Source of the DNA: Pseudomonas reidholzensis
GTDB taxonomy: Bacteria; Pseudomonadota; Gammaproteobacteria; Pseudomonadales; Pseudomonadaceae
DNA: 64,000 bases
Direction of reading: 5' to 3'
Assembly: GCF_900536025.1 (NCBI RefSeq)
Contig: NZ_UNOZ01000007.1
Location: forward strand, 1-64,000
The first letter of the stretch is position 1. The number at the start of each line of letters is the position of its first letter. Shown here piece after piece: positions 44,286 through 54,300 of the stretch. Below the pieces are notes generated by a model. The model was not told the DNA's origin. It was given only the letters and a program-made list of their open reading frames with translations, and did not search any database. A program made the position numbers and the translations under genes.

Positions 44286-45391
44286 GTCAACCGCTACTGC
44301 TCAACCTGCGCAACCTGGCCTGCGGCTACGGTGACCAGCGCATCGTCCAGAACCTCAATCTGCACCTCAATGCAGGCGACATCGGTTGCCTGCTGGGGTC
44401 CTCGGGTTGCGGCAAGACCACCACCCTGCGTGCCATCGCCGGCTTCGAGCCGGTGCATGACGGCGAGATCCAGCTGGCGGGCGAGGTCATCTCGCGCGCC
44501 GGCTTCACCCTGTCGCCGGAAAAACGCCGGATCGGCATGGTGTTCCAGGACTATGCGCTGTTCCCGCACCTGACCGTGGCGCAGAACATCGCCTTCGGCA
44601 TCAGCAAGCACCCGCGCCAGGCCGAAGTGGTCGACGAGATGCTCGAGCTGGTCAAGCTCGGCGGCCTCGGCGGGCGCTACCCGCACGAGCTGTCCGGTGG
44701 CCAGCAGCAACGCGTTGCCCTGGCCCGTGCGCTGGCCCCCGAGCCGCAATTGCTGCTGCTCGACGAGCCGTTCTCCAACCTCGACGTCGAGCTGCGCCGA
44801 CGCCTCAGCCATGAGGTGCGCGACATCCTCAAGAGCCGTGGCACCAGCGCCATCCTGGTCACCCATGACCAGGAAGAAGCGTTTGCCGTCAGCGACCATG
44901 TCGGGGTGTTCAAGGAAGGCCGCCTGGAGCAGTGGGACACCCCCTACAACCTCTACCACGAGCCGCAGACGCCGTTCGTGGCGAGCTTCATCGGCCAGGG
45001 TTATTTCATCCGCGGGCAGATGAGCAGCCACGAAGCGGTCAATACCGAGCTGGGTGAGTTGCGCGGTGATCGGGCCTATATCATGGCCCCTGGCAGTTCG
45101 GTGGACGTGCTGTTGCGCCCGGACGACATCATCCACGCGCCGGACAGCGAGCTGCGCGCGACCATCGTCGGCAAGAGCTTCCTGGGGGCTTCGACCCTCT
45201 ATCGCCTGCAGCTGGCGACCGGTAGCCAGCTTGAGGCGATCTTCGCCAGTCATATCGACCATCAGGTCGGCCAGGATGTCGGGATTGCGGTAAAGGCCGA
45301 TCACCTGGTGCTGTTCGCGGTGCCAGGCAGTGTCGCGGCGCAACTGCCGCGTCAAGAGAATGGGGTTCGCCGCTACAGCTCGGCGACCTGA
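44282..45391 (+). CDS. ABC transporter ATP-binding protein, FbpC/PotA-like, orphan
   Basis: 369-residue ATPase. Walker [19 protein letters not shown]-loop [13 protein letters not shown], signature [16 protein letters not shown], Walker [17 protein letters not shown] and the H-loop [11 protein letters not shown] are intact. A C-terminal TOBE/regulatory domain (~240-350) follows, with [12 protein letters not shown]. The FQDYALFPH and TOBE style resemble iron(III) or polyamine import ATPases. No permease or binding protein is adjacent; ATGA coupling with argF is notable. Substrate unknown. Confidence 0.88.
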   Translation: MSQPLLLNLRNLACGYGDQRIVQNLNLHLNAGDIGCLLGSSGCGKTTTLRAIAGFEPVHDGEIQLAGEVISRAGFTLSPEKRRIGMVFQDYALFPHLTVAQNIAFGISKHPRQAEVVDEMLELVKLGGLGGRYPHELSGGQQQRVALARALAPEPQLLLLDEPFSNLDVELRRRLSHEVRDILKSRGTSAILVTHDQEEAFAVSDHVGVFKEGRLEQWDTPYNLYHEPQTPFVASFIGQGYFIRGQMSSHEAVNTELGELRGDRAYIMAPGSSVDVLLRPDDIIHAPDSELRATIVGKSFLGASTLYRLQLATGSQLEAIFASHIDHQVGQDVGIAVKADHLVLFAVPGSVAAQLPRQENGVRRYSSAT

Positions 45392-45399
45392 TGATTGCC

Positions 45400-45418
45400 G
45401 GGGCTGCTTTGCGGCCCC
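45400..45418. terminator. Terminator hairpin between the ABC ATPase and ybaK (convergent)
   Basis: GGGGCTGC-ttt-GCGGCCCC, an 8-bp stem with one G-U pair, 9 bp after the ATPase stop and 10 bp from the ybaK stop. It can serve both strands. Confidence 0.6.
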
Positions 45419-45428
45419 AGCAGTCTAA

Positions 45429-45899
45429 CTAGCCCCGCCCAATCTCGGCGAACTGGCCTTGGGTATGCTCCGCCAGCACCGCCGCCGCCAGCTCCACCTC
45501 CAAGCCCCGCCGCCCTGCGCTCACATGAATCGTTTCGAACTGTTGCGCTGACTGATCGATAAAGGTGCGCAAGCGCTTCTTCTGGCCCAGCGGGCTGATG
45601 CCCCCGACCAGGTAGCCCGTGGCCCGCTGCGCCGCCGCCGGGTCGGCCATCTCGCACTTCTTGACCGCCGCCGCTTGCGCCAGCGCCTTCAGGTCCAGCG
45701 TGCCGACCACCGGCACCACCGCCACCAGCAATTCACCCTTTTCAGTGCTGGCGAGCAGCGTCTTGAACACGCGCATTGGCTCAAGCCCAAGCTTCTCGGC
45801 CGCTTCCAGGCCGTAAGAGGCCGACTTGGGGTCGTGTTCGTAGCTGAGCACGCGGTGTTCGGCGCGGGCCTTCTTCAGCAGATCGAGAGCGGGGGTCAT
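45429..45899 (-). CDS. ybaK: Cys-tRNA(Pro)/Cys-tRNA(Cys) deacylase YbaK/EbsC
   Basis: 156-residue editing protein that hydrolyses mischarged Cys-tRNA(Pro). The family reads SYEHDPKSASYGLEAAEKLGLEPMRVFKTLLAS, then VVPVVGTLDLKALAQAAAVKKCEMADPAAAQRATGYLVGGISPLGQKKRL, including the conserved GGISPLGQKK loop. Single-domain length and start are normal. Cytoplasmic. Confidence 0.95.
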   Translation of the reverse strand: MTPALDLLKKARAEHRVLSYEHDPKSASYGLEAAEKLGLEPMRVFKTLLASTEKGELLVAVVPVVGTLDLKALAQAAAVKKCEMADPAAAQRATGYLVGGISPLGQKKRLRTFIDQSAQQFETIHVSAGRRGLEVELAAAVLAEHTQGQFAEIGRG

Positions 45900-46047
45900 G
45901 CGGGGGCTCCGAGCAGGGACGGGTCGCCGGCTACTTTAGGTCAAAACCCGCGCGCCAGCCAGCCTGCCTCAGGATCCGCCGTACCTGTCCGAGTGGTCAA
46001 AGTCGAAGTTGCTGGTCAGATTATGGCTGACCGTTCACTTTCGACCT

Positions 46048-46088
46048 TTGACATGAGCGTTTCTTGCCTATATTTTTTCGTTTCTGAA
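46048..46088 (+). promoter_or_regulatory. glpF promoter with a likely GlpR operator
   Basis: TTGACA (46048-46053) and TATATT (46069-46074) with a 15-base spacer, directly followed by TTTTCG-tttct-GAA (46075-46088). The same TTTTCG-N5-GAA occurs before glpD (49660-49673), so it is a good candidate for the GlpR site. A GCACTTT-t-AAAGTGC dyad follows at 46097-46111. Confidence 0.55.
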
Positions 46089-46096
46089 TAAATGGT

Positions 46097-46111
46097 GCAC
46101 TTTTAAAGTGC
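46097..46111. promoter_or_regulatory. Dyad GCACTTT-t-AAAGTGC in the glpF leader
   Basis: Perfect 7-bp arms around one base, ~93 bp before the glpF ATG and just after the presumed start site. Could be a second operator or a leader hairpin. Confidence 0.45.
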
Positions 46112-46203
46112 GCTTTCGCTTATCTGCCCGGGGCCAATGCGGACGACCCTGGGCCTTGCTGTCGAGCGCCCCGCGCCTCACAACAACAAGAATCGAGGTC
46201 ATA

Positions 46204-47055
46204 ATGACGACTGCACTACGCGAACCCACGCTTTCTGGGCAATGCATGGCCGAGTTTCTCGGCACGGCATTGCTGATCTTTTTCGGTACCGGCTGTGTCG
46301 CCGCGCTCAAGGTCGCAGGCGCCAGCTTTGGCCTGTGGGAAATCAGCATCATCTGGGGGGTCGGCGTGAGCATGGCGATCTACCTCACAGCCGGCGTGTC
46401 CGGCGCGCACCTGAACCCGGCCGTGAGCATTGCCCTGAGCCTGTTCGCCGGCTTCGACAAGCGCAAGCTGCCGTTCTACATCCTCGCCCAGGTCTGCGGT
46501 GCGTTCTGCGGCGCGGCGCTGGTCTACACCCTGTACAGCAACCTGTTCTTCGATTTCGAACAGGCCCACGCCCTGCTGCGGGGCAGCGAAGCCAGCCTGG
46601 AGCTGGCCTCGGTGTTCTCCACCTACCCCCACCCGGCGATCTCGATCGGCCAGGCGTTTCTCGTCGAGCTGATCATCACCGCGATCCTCATGGCGGTGAT
46701 CATGGCCTTGACCGACGACAACAATGGCCTGCCGCGCGGGGCCATGGCGCCGCTGCTGATCGGCCTGCTGATCGCCGTGATCGGCAGCGCCATGGGCCCG
46801 CTCACCGCGTTTGCGATGAACCCTGCCCGCGACTTCGGGCCCAAGCTGATGACCTTTTTGGCCGGCTGGGGCGAGATCGCCTTCACCGGCGGGCGCGACA
46901 TTCCGTATTTCCTGGTGCCGATAGTCGCCCCGATCCTCGGCGCCTGCCTGGGCGCGGCGGTGTATCGCGGGCTGATCGCGCGCAACCTGCCAACGGTGCC
47001 TGCGGCGAACCTGCAAACAGACGATAATCCTCAGCGCGATGTTCAGGTTTCCTGA
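46204..47055 (+). CDS. glpF: Glycerol uptake facilitator (aquaglyceroporin)
   Basis: 283-residue MIP-family channel with six helices. The two NPA boxes are in SGAHLNPAVSIALS and TAFAMNPARDFGPKLM; the D after the second box (NPARD) marks the glycerol-type pore. ATG 46204 with gagg upstream gives MTTALREPTLSGQCMAEFLGTALL; earlier in-frame codons are not conserved. First gene of glpF-glpK, 79 bp apart. Confidence 0.96.
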   Translation: MTTALREPTLSGQCMAEFLGTALLIFFGTGCVAALKVAGASFGLWEISIIWGVGVSMAIYLTAGVSGAHLNPAVSIALSLFAGFDKRKLPFYILAQVCGAFCGAALVYTLYSNLFFDFEQAHALLRGSEASLELASVFSTYPHPAISIGQAFLVELIITAILMAVIMALTDDNNGLPRGAMAPLLIGLLIAVIGSAMGPLTAFAMNPARDFGPKLMTFLAGWGEIAFTGGRDIPYFLVPIVAPILGACLGAAVYRGLIARNLPTVPAANLQTDDNPQRDVQVS

Positions 47056-47068
47056 ATCGGTTGACTGA

Positions 47069-48634
<1,566 letters not shown>

Positions 48635-48645
48635 GTGAGCCCTCA

Positions 48646-48680
48646 CGGCCTTATCGCGGGGCAACCCCGCGATAAGGCCG
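48646..48680. terminator. Very strong hairpin after glpK (REP-like)
   Basis: Perfect 16-bp arms CGGCCTTATCGCGGGG and CCCCGCGATAAGGCCG with loop CAA, 11 bp after the glpK stop. No T-run follows, so it may act as an mRNA-stabilising or Rho-assisted terminator, separating glpFK from glpR. Confidence 0.65.
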
Positions 48681-48758
48681 CATGCTTGCTGTACTGGTGG
48701 TCACACCCGTCCTGCGGCATCATTGCAGCATTTGTCCGGCAGCCCCAAAGGACCGCCC

Positions 48759-49514
48759 ATGAATCTGCCCCCCCGCCAACAACAAATCCTCGAACTGGTG
48801 CGCGAACGCGGCTACGTCAGTATCGAAGAAATGGCGCAGTTGTTCGTCGTCACCCCGCAAACCATCCGCCGCGACATCAACCAGCTCGCCGAGATCAACC
48901 TGCTCCGTCGCTACCACGGTGGTGCGGCCTACGACTCGAGCATCGAGAACACCGCCTACGCCATGCGCGCCGACCAGATGCGCGATGAAAAGCAGCGCAT
49001 CGCCGAAGGCGTGGCGCGGCAGATCCCCGACCACGCGTCGGTGTTCATCAACATCGGTACCACCACCGAATCCATCGCCCGCGCGCTGCTCAACCACAAC
49101 CACCTCAAGGTCATCACCAACAACCTGCACGTGGCCTCGATCCTCAGCGCCAAGGATGACTTCGAAGTGCTGGTGGCCGGTGGCACCGTGCGCCGCGACG
49201 GCGGCGTGGTCGGCCAGGCCAGCGTCGACTTCATCAACCAGTTCAAGGTCGACTTTGCCCTGGTCGGCATCAGCGGCATCGATGAAGACGGCAGCCTGCT
49301 CGACTTCGACTACCAGGAAGTCCGCGTTTCCCAGGCGATCATCGCCAATGCCCGCCAGGTGATCCTCGCCGCCGACTCGAGCAAGTACGGCCGCAACGCC
49401 ATGGTCCGGCTGGGCTCGATCAACCTGGTCGACTGCCTGGTGACCGACCTGGCGCCCACGCCTGAACTGAGCCAACTGCTGGCCCAGCACAAGGTGCGGC
49501 TCGAAGTGGTGTAA
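48759..49514 (+). CDS. glpR: DeoR-family glycerol-3-phosphate regulon repressor
   Basis: 251 residues. DeoR helix-turn-helix ~5-60 ([50 protein letters not shown]) and the sugar-phosphate sensor domain ([53 protein letters not shown]). It would repress glpF-K and glpD and be released by glycerol 3-phosphate. Start ATG 48759 with aaagga. Placed between glpK and glpD on the same strand. Confidence 0.95.
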   Translation: MNLPPRQQQILELVRERGYVSIEEMAQLFVVTPQTIRRDINQLAEINLLRRYHGGAAYDSSIENTAYAMRADQMRDEKQRIAEGVARQIPDHASVFINIGTTTESIARALLNHNHLKVITNNLHVASILSAKDDFEVLVAGGTVRRDGGVVGQASVDFINQFKVDFALVGISGIDEDGSLLDFDYQEVRVSQAIIANARQVILAADSSKYGRNAMVRLGSINLVDCLVTDLAPTPELSQLLAQHKVRLEVV

Positions 49515-49541
49515 AGCCGATCGCAGGTGCCGTCTTGCCTT

Positions 49542-49560
49542 GGGGCTGCCACGCAGCCCC
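49542..49560 (+). terminator. Hairpin after glpR
   Basis: GGGGCTGC-cac-GCAGCCCC, a perfect 8-bp stem, 27 bp after the glpR stop. T-run absent, so confidence is moderate. Confidence 0.5.
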
Positions 49561-49659
49561 TACGTTCGTCGCAAATGTTCACTAATGTTCACTTTAGGGT
49601 CATCTGATCAGTTTTTTCTATAAGGACTGACTGGCGATGGGCGTTCTGTTGCGCTAGTA

Positions 49660-49684
49660 TTTTCGGAAACGAACATTGATGTTC
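49660..49684 (+). promoter_or_regulatory. Likely GlpR operator in front of glpD
   Basis: TTTTCG-gaaac-GAA (49660-49673) repeats the motif at the glpF promoter, and merges into a perfect dyad GAACAT-tg-ATGTTC (49671-49684). Two direct atgttcact copies lie ~90 bp upstream (49574-49593). Binding by GlpR is inferred. Confidence 0.55.
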
Positions 49685-49720
49685 ATATTCGATGTGAACA
49701 GCCTTCAGGAGGCCTTGCCC

Positions 49721-51259
49721 GTGTCCCAGCCCGTTTCGTCCCAGCCCACCCTCGCCGACTGCTACGACCTCGCCGTGATCGGCGGTGGTATCAACGGTGT
49801 GGGCATTGCCGCTGACGCTGCCGGGCGTGGCCTGAAGGTGTTCCTTTGCGAAAAGGACGACTTGGCCCAGCACACCTCCTCGGCCAGCAGCAAGCTGATC
49901 CACGGCGGCCTGCGCTACCTCGAGCACTACGAATTCCGCCTGGTGCGCGAGGCCCTGGCCGAACGCGAAGTGTTGCTGGCCAAGGCGCCGCATATCGTCA
50001 AGCCGATGCGCTTCGTGCTGCCGCACCGCCCGCACCTGCGCCCGGCGTGGATGATCCGCGCGGGCCTGTTCCTCTACGATCACCTGGGCAAGCGCAAGCG
50101 CCTCGGGGCGTCGCGCAGCCTGCGCTTTGGCTCGGGCAATCCGCTCCAGGCCAGCATCACCCGCGGCTTCGAATACGCCGACTGCGCCGTCGATGACGCG
50201 CGCCTGGTGGTACTCAACGCAATGGCCGCCCGTGAACTCGGTGCCGATATCCTCACCCGCACCCGCTGCCTGCGCGCCGAACGCGTCGACGGCCTGTGGC
50301 AGGTCGAGTTGCAGCAGGCCGACGGCAGCGTGCGCAGCATCCGCGCACGGGCACTGGTCAACGCCGCCGGCCCGTGGGTGGCCAGCTTCATCAAGGACGA
50401 CCTCAAGCTCGAGGCGCCGTACGGCATCCGCCTGATCCAGGGCAGCCACCTGATCGTGCCGCGGCTGTACGAAGGCGAGCACGCCTACATCCTGCAGAAC
50501 GAAGACCAGCGCATCGTCTTCGCCATCCCCTACCTGGAGCGCTTCACCCTGATCGGCACCACCGACCGGGAATACAGCGGCGACCCGGCCAAGGTGGCGA
50601 TCACTGACACCGAGACCGACTACCTGCTCAAGGTGGTCAATGCCCACTTCAAGCAGCAACTGAGCCGCGCCGACATCCTGCACACCTACTCCGGTGTGCG
50701 CCCGCTGTGCAACGACGAGTCCGACAACCCCTCCGCGGTGACCCGCGACTACACCCTGGCGTTGTCGGCCGGCGACGCCCAGGCTCCGCTGCTGTCGGTG
50801 TTCGGCGGCAAGCTGACCACCTACCGCAAGCTGGCCGAGTCGGCGATGGCCGAACTCAAGCCGTACTTCACCCAGATGCGCGGCAGCTGGACCGCCAGTG
50901 CGCCACTGCCCGGCGGCGAAGACATGAGCACCGCGCAGGCCCTGGTCGATACGCTGCTGGCCCGTCACGGCTGGCTCGCGGGGGATATCGCCAAACGCTG
51001 GGCGCTGACCTATGGCACCCGTGTCTGGCGCCTGCTGGAAGGCGTGCAAGGCCCGGACGACCTCGGCCAGGCCATCGGCGGAGGTCTGTTCACCCGTGAA
51101 GTCGACTACCTGCGCAGTGAAGAATGGGCCCACGGCGCCGACGATATCCTCTGGCGCCGGACCAAGCTTGGGCTGTTCACCAGCGCTGCCGAACAGCAGG
51201 CCCTGAAGGACTACCTGGAGCAGGCCGAGCCGACCCGCAAAGGCGTCGAGGCGGCCTGA
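49721..51259 (+). CDS. glpD: Aerobic glycerol-3-phosphate dehydrogenase
   Basis: 512-residue FAD enzyme bound to the inner membrane face; oxidises glycerol 3-phosphate to dihydroxyacetone phosphate and feeds quinones. FAD-binding LAVIGGGINGVGIAADAAGRGLKVFLCEKDDLAQHTSSASSKLIHGGLRYLEHYEF is diagnostic; VRPLCNDES and FGGKLTTYRKLAESA follow. Start taken as GTG 49721, 8 bp after AGGAGG (49707-49712). The ATG at 49676, in the operator, would be a leaderless extension and is rejected. Confidence 0.95.
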   Translation: MSQPVSSQPTLADCYDLAVIGGGINGVGIAADAAGRGLKVFLCEKDDLAQHTSSASSKLIHGGLRYLEHYEFRLVREALAEREVLLAKAPHIVKPMRFVLPHRPHLRPAWMIRAGLFLYDHLGKRKRLGASRSLRFGSGNPLQASITRGFEYADCAVDDARLVVLNAMAARELGADILTRTRCLRAERVDGLWQVELQQADGSVRSIRARALVNAAGPWVASFIKDDLKLEAPYGIRLIQGSHLIVPRLYEGEHAYILQNEDQRIVFAIPYLERFTLIGTTDREYSGDPAKVAITDTETDYLLKVVNAHFKQQLSRADILHTYSGVRPLCNDESDNPSAVTRDYTLALSAGDAQAPLLSVFGGKLTTYRKLAESAMAELKPYFTQMRGSWTASAPLPGGEDMSTAQALVDTLLARHGWLAGDIAKRWALTYGTRVWRLLEGVQGPDDLGQAIGGGLFTREVDYLRSEEWAHGADDILWRRTKLGLFTSAAEQQALKDYLEQAEPTRKGVEAA

Positions 51260-51270
51260 TGCTGCCGAGC

Positions 51271-51298
51271 GGACGGCGACGCTGACGCGCCGCCGTCC
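51271..51298. terminator. Hairpin between glpD and the LRR/NEL gene (convergent)
   Basis: GGACGGCG ... CGCCGTCC, 8-bp perfect arms with a 12-base loop, located 12 bp after the glpD stop and 10 bp before the stop of the opposite gene. It can serve both. Confidence 0.5.
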
Positions 51299-51307
51299 TC
51301 TGCAGGC

Positions 51308-54300
51308 TCAGACCGGCCAACGCGTGTAGGCTTCGTCCGTCAGCGACCGGATCAGCGCGCGCTCCTGCTCATGGAGCTGACTGGCCAGCTCCGCGCAGCC
51401 TTGCAGGTAGGCCTGCTCGGTGATCTCGCCAGCCTCCACTTGCGCTTCATAGCGCTCCAGGGCGGCCCGCTGGACGTCCACCAGGGCGGTAAAGCGGCGG
51501 TTGTAACTCACCCGCAGGTGCTCCTGCCAAAACTCCTGAGCGGCCAACGCCTGGGCCAGGCTGTCATTGCTCTCGGCCCTGAGCACTTCGATGCGGGCGT
51601 TGTTGTAATCGGCAGGCGTCAGCCCGGAAAACGCCTCGAAGTGCAGGTTGACGGGCTGTGCGGGCAGCCTCAGTTGCCCGGCCAGGCGAACCCTGAAGGC
51701 CAGGTAGACCTCGATATCGTCGACATCCCGATGCGCTGCACGGATCGCCTGGATCCGCCGGGCGGCGATCTGGTCCAGCCGGTCCAGGCGGAACAGCGAA
51801 CGTCCCAGGCCCATCAGCACCACCTCACTGTGCACCTGGGAGACACTGGCGGTCTGCCGGTGAATCAGCACGCGCAATTCCATCTGGCTGAACAGCCACA
51901 GCAAGCGGTCCTCGCAACTCGCAGTGCCGCCTAGCAGTTCGAACAGCTGGGCGCGCAACTCGGTGTTCTGTTCACAGGCCTCGATGATGCTCCAGACCCG
52001 TTCGCGGTAATACAGCGGCCGGGCGATGAAGTCCGGTGAATGGGCAAGGTCCCGCAGGAACCGGAAGAACACATTCACGTTGGGCTCAAATGACAGGTTG
52101 CGCCATTGTGTCTCGCGTTCGACCCGCTGAGCCCCCTGCGAGCCTGCCAGCCAGTGCGAGCGCTCAGCTTCCTGCAGCGCCGCGTGGCGGTAGGACGACG
52201 TGCCCTGCAGGGGATGCCCGGTCGCCGAAGACTGCCGCGGGTGGTCATCCAGGTAGCGCTGGCTGGCCGCATCCAGAGGATTGTCATGCAGCGACACGCG
52301 GTTCAGGCGCAGCCGCAACCCTTCTATGTCACGGTTGACCTGGCGGATCTGATTGTCCCGCAGGTCGGCGATCCCCCGCCAAGGCAGTTGCTGGACCCGT
52401 GCCGGCAAGCGTTCGAGGCCTGTCGCACGCAACCCCACGCTGCGCAGGTGGATCAGCCGACTGACGTCGGGGGCGGCACGCAAGGGGTTGTCGTTGAGTT
52501 CGAGCCGTTGCAGGCTGACCAGCGCCCGCAGCCGGCGATTGTCGGCCGCGGTCAGGATGATCTGGTTGTTGTCCAGGCGCAAAACCCGCAGCGCGGTCAA
52601 TCGCTCCAAGCCTTCCGGCAGCGCCATCAGCCGATTGTCACGCAGGTCGAGCTCGGTCAGTTGCGGGAAGCGGGCAAGGAAATGCGCGTCGATCTCGGAC
52701 AGGTCCATATCGCGCAAGGTCAACTGCGTCACGTGGCCAAAGCTCAGGTCATCCGGGATCCTCGGCAGGCTGCCAACCGCCTCGCCGCGGATCTCCAGCG
52801 CATGGCTGCCATCGTCGAGCAGGCCCGTTTTACGCCGCCAGCAGCGGCGAATCGCGGTCGCCACGCGGCCCCGCCTGATCAGATCGAGCACCCCGGCCTG
52901 TTCCACGCGCCAGTTGCGCAGCACCCGGCGCAGGCTGCGCAACTGACCGTCGAGTTCCAGGTAATGCGCCCATGGATCAACCCTGCGGTTGATCAGGTCG
53001 AGCAGGTACTGCTGCAACTGCGCAGCGTCCAGGGTCGGGAAGATCTGCCCGATCCCGCGACGGCTGGCCTGGCCATGGCTCTCGCCGCGCCCGCTGAGCG
53101 GATAACCCAGGCGCCCATCGCCCAGGCGTACCGGAGGGCGTACCCCGCCGGCAATCGGTGCCTGGCCGATCAACCTGGCCGCCAGCTCTCGGTCATCCCG
53201 GGCCTGGCTGGCCAGGACGTCACTGAGTTGCTGTTCGCTGAGTTCGGCGTCGCCCAGCAGCTGTTTCTGGCCATCGCGCAGGCTCAGCAGGAGCGCCCGG
53301 ACCAGGCTGTCGTGCGCGGTGGCGCCCGCCAGCAACTGCCCTGAAGCAGTGTGCACGGTATAACCCGCAGTGCCCCTGACGATCCGCACCACCTCGTCTG
53401 CGGCGGGCGCACCGATCTGCATCTGCAGCGGACCTTGCGGGCTGTCAGCGCGAAGCTCGATGCGCAGCGACTCGGCCCAGGGCGCCACATGATCGACCAG
53501 GCCCAGGGCCAACCGCTCGGTGTCGGCGTTGGCGGCAGGCGCTTGGCGCAAGCCGGCGCACGCGCGATCGAGCCGGCTGTCGCGCAAGTGCCAGCGGGCA
53601 CGTTCCGCCAACGCCAGGGGTACCCGCTGACTGGCCAGCATGCGCTCGACCTGGCGGCTGTCGACGTGCTCGACAAGGGCTTGTGCGGCGCGTACCGACA
53701 ACCCCGGAAAGTCGCGCCTGAGCAGCGCATCAGCCACCTCCTCGGCGGGCTGCGAAGCCGCCAGCAGCGCTTCGAACGCCTCACCGCGCAGGTCGGCAAA
53801 CTGCCCGTGGAGCCGGCAACGGTCCACCGCATCCAGCAGCCGAGCAGGGGCCGGGGCGTTTTCCAGATGCAGCCGACGCAGGCGCAGTGCGTCGAACCCC
53901 GTGCAGTCGAGGACGATCTGGACCTGCTCCTCGGTCAAGTCGGCCAGGCCCGAACCCAAGCGGCGTAACAACAGGGCACGCCCTTGCCACTCCTGCGGGC
54001 GCTCCAGGGCATGCCGCCAGCCGCCTTGGCCGTTATGCTCGAGCATCGGCTGATAGGCCTCGCCACGGCGGGGATGGCTGATATGCAGATTGTCGCCTTC
54101 CTTGTAACCCGCCAGGACGAAACTGCCCTCGTGCAGGCGCAACTGCCAAAGGCCCTGATGCTGAACGCGCTCGCCGATGGCGGCATCCTGGTGCGCGACC
54201 CGATAGGCCGCCAGGTCGGCCGAACACAGCTTGAGCTGGCCCGCTTCGGTAACCATGGGCGTCAGCTCATCGACGAAGGCAAGCCGTTCCAGTACATGCC

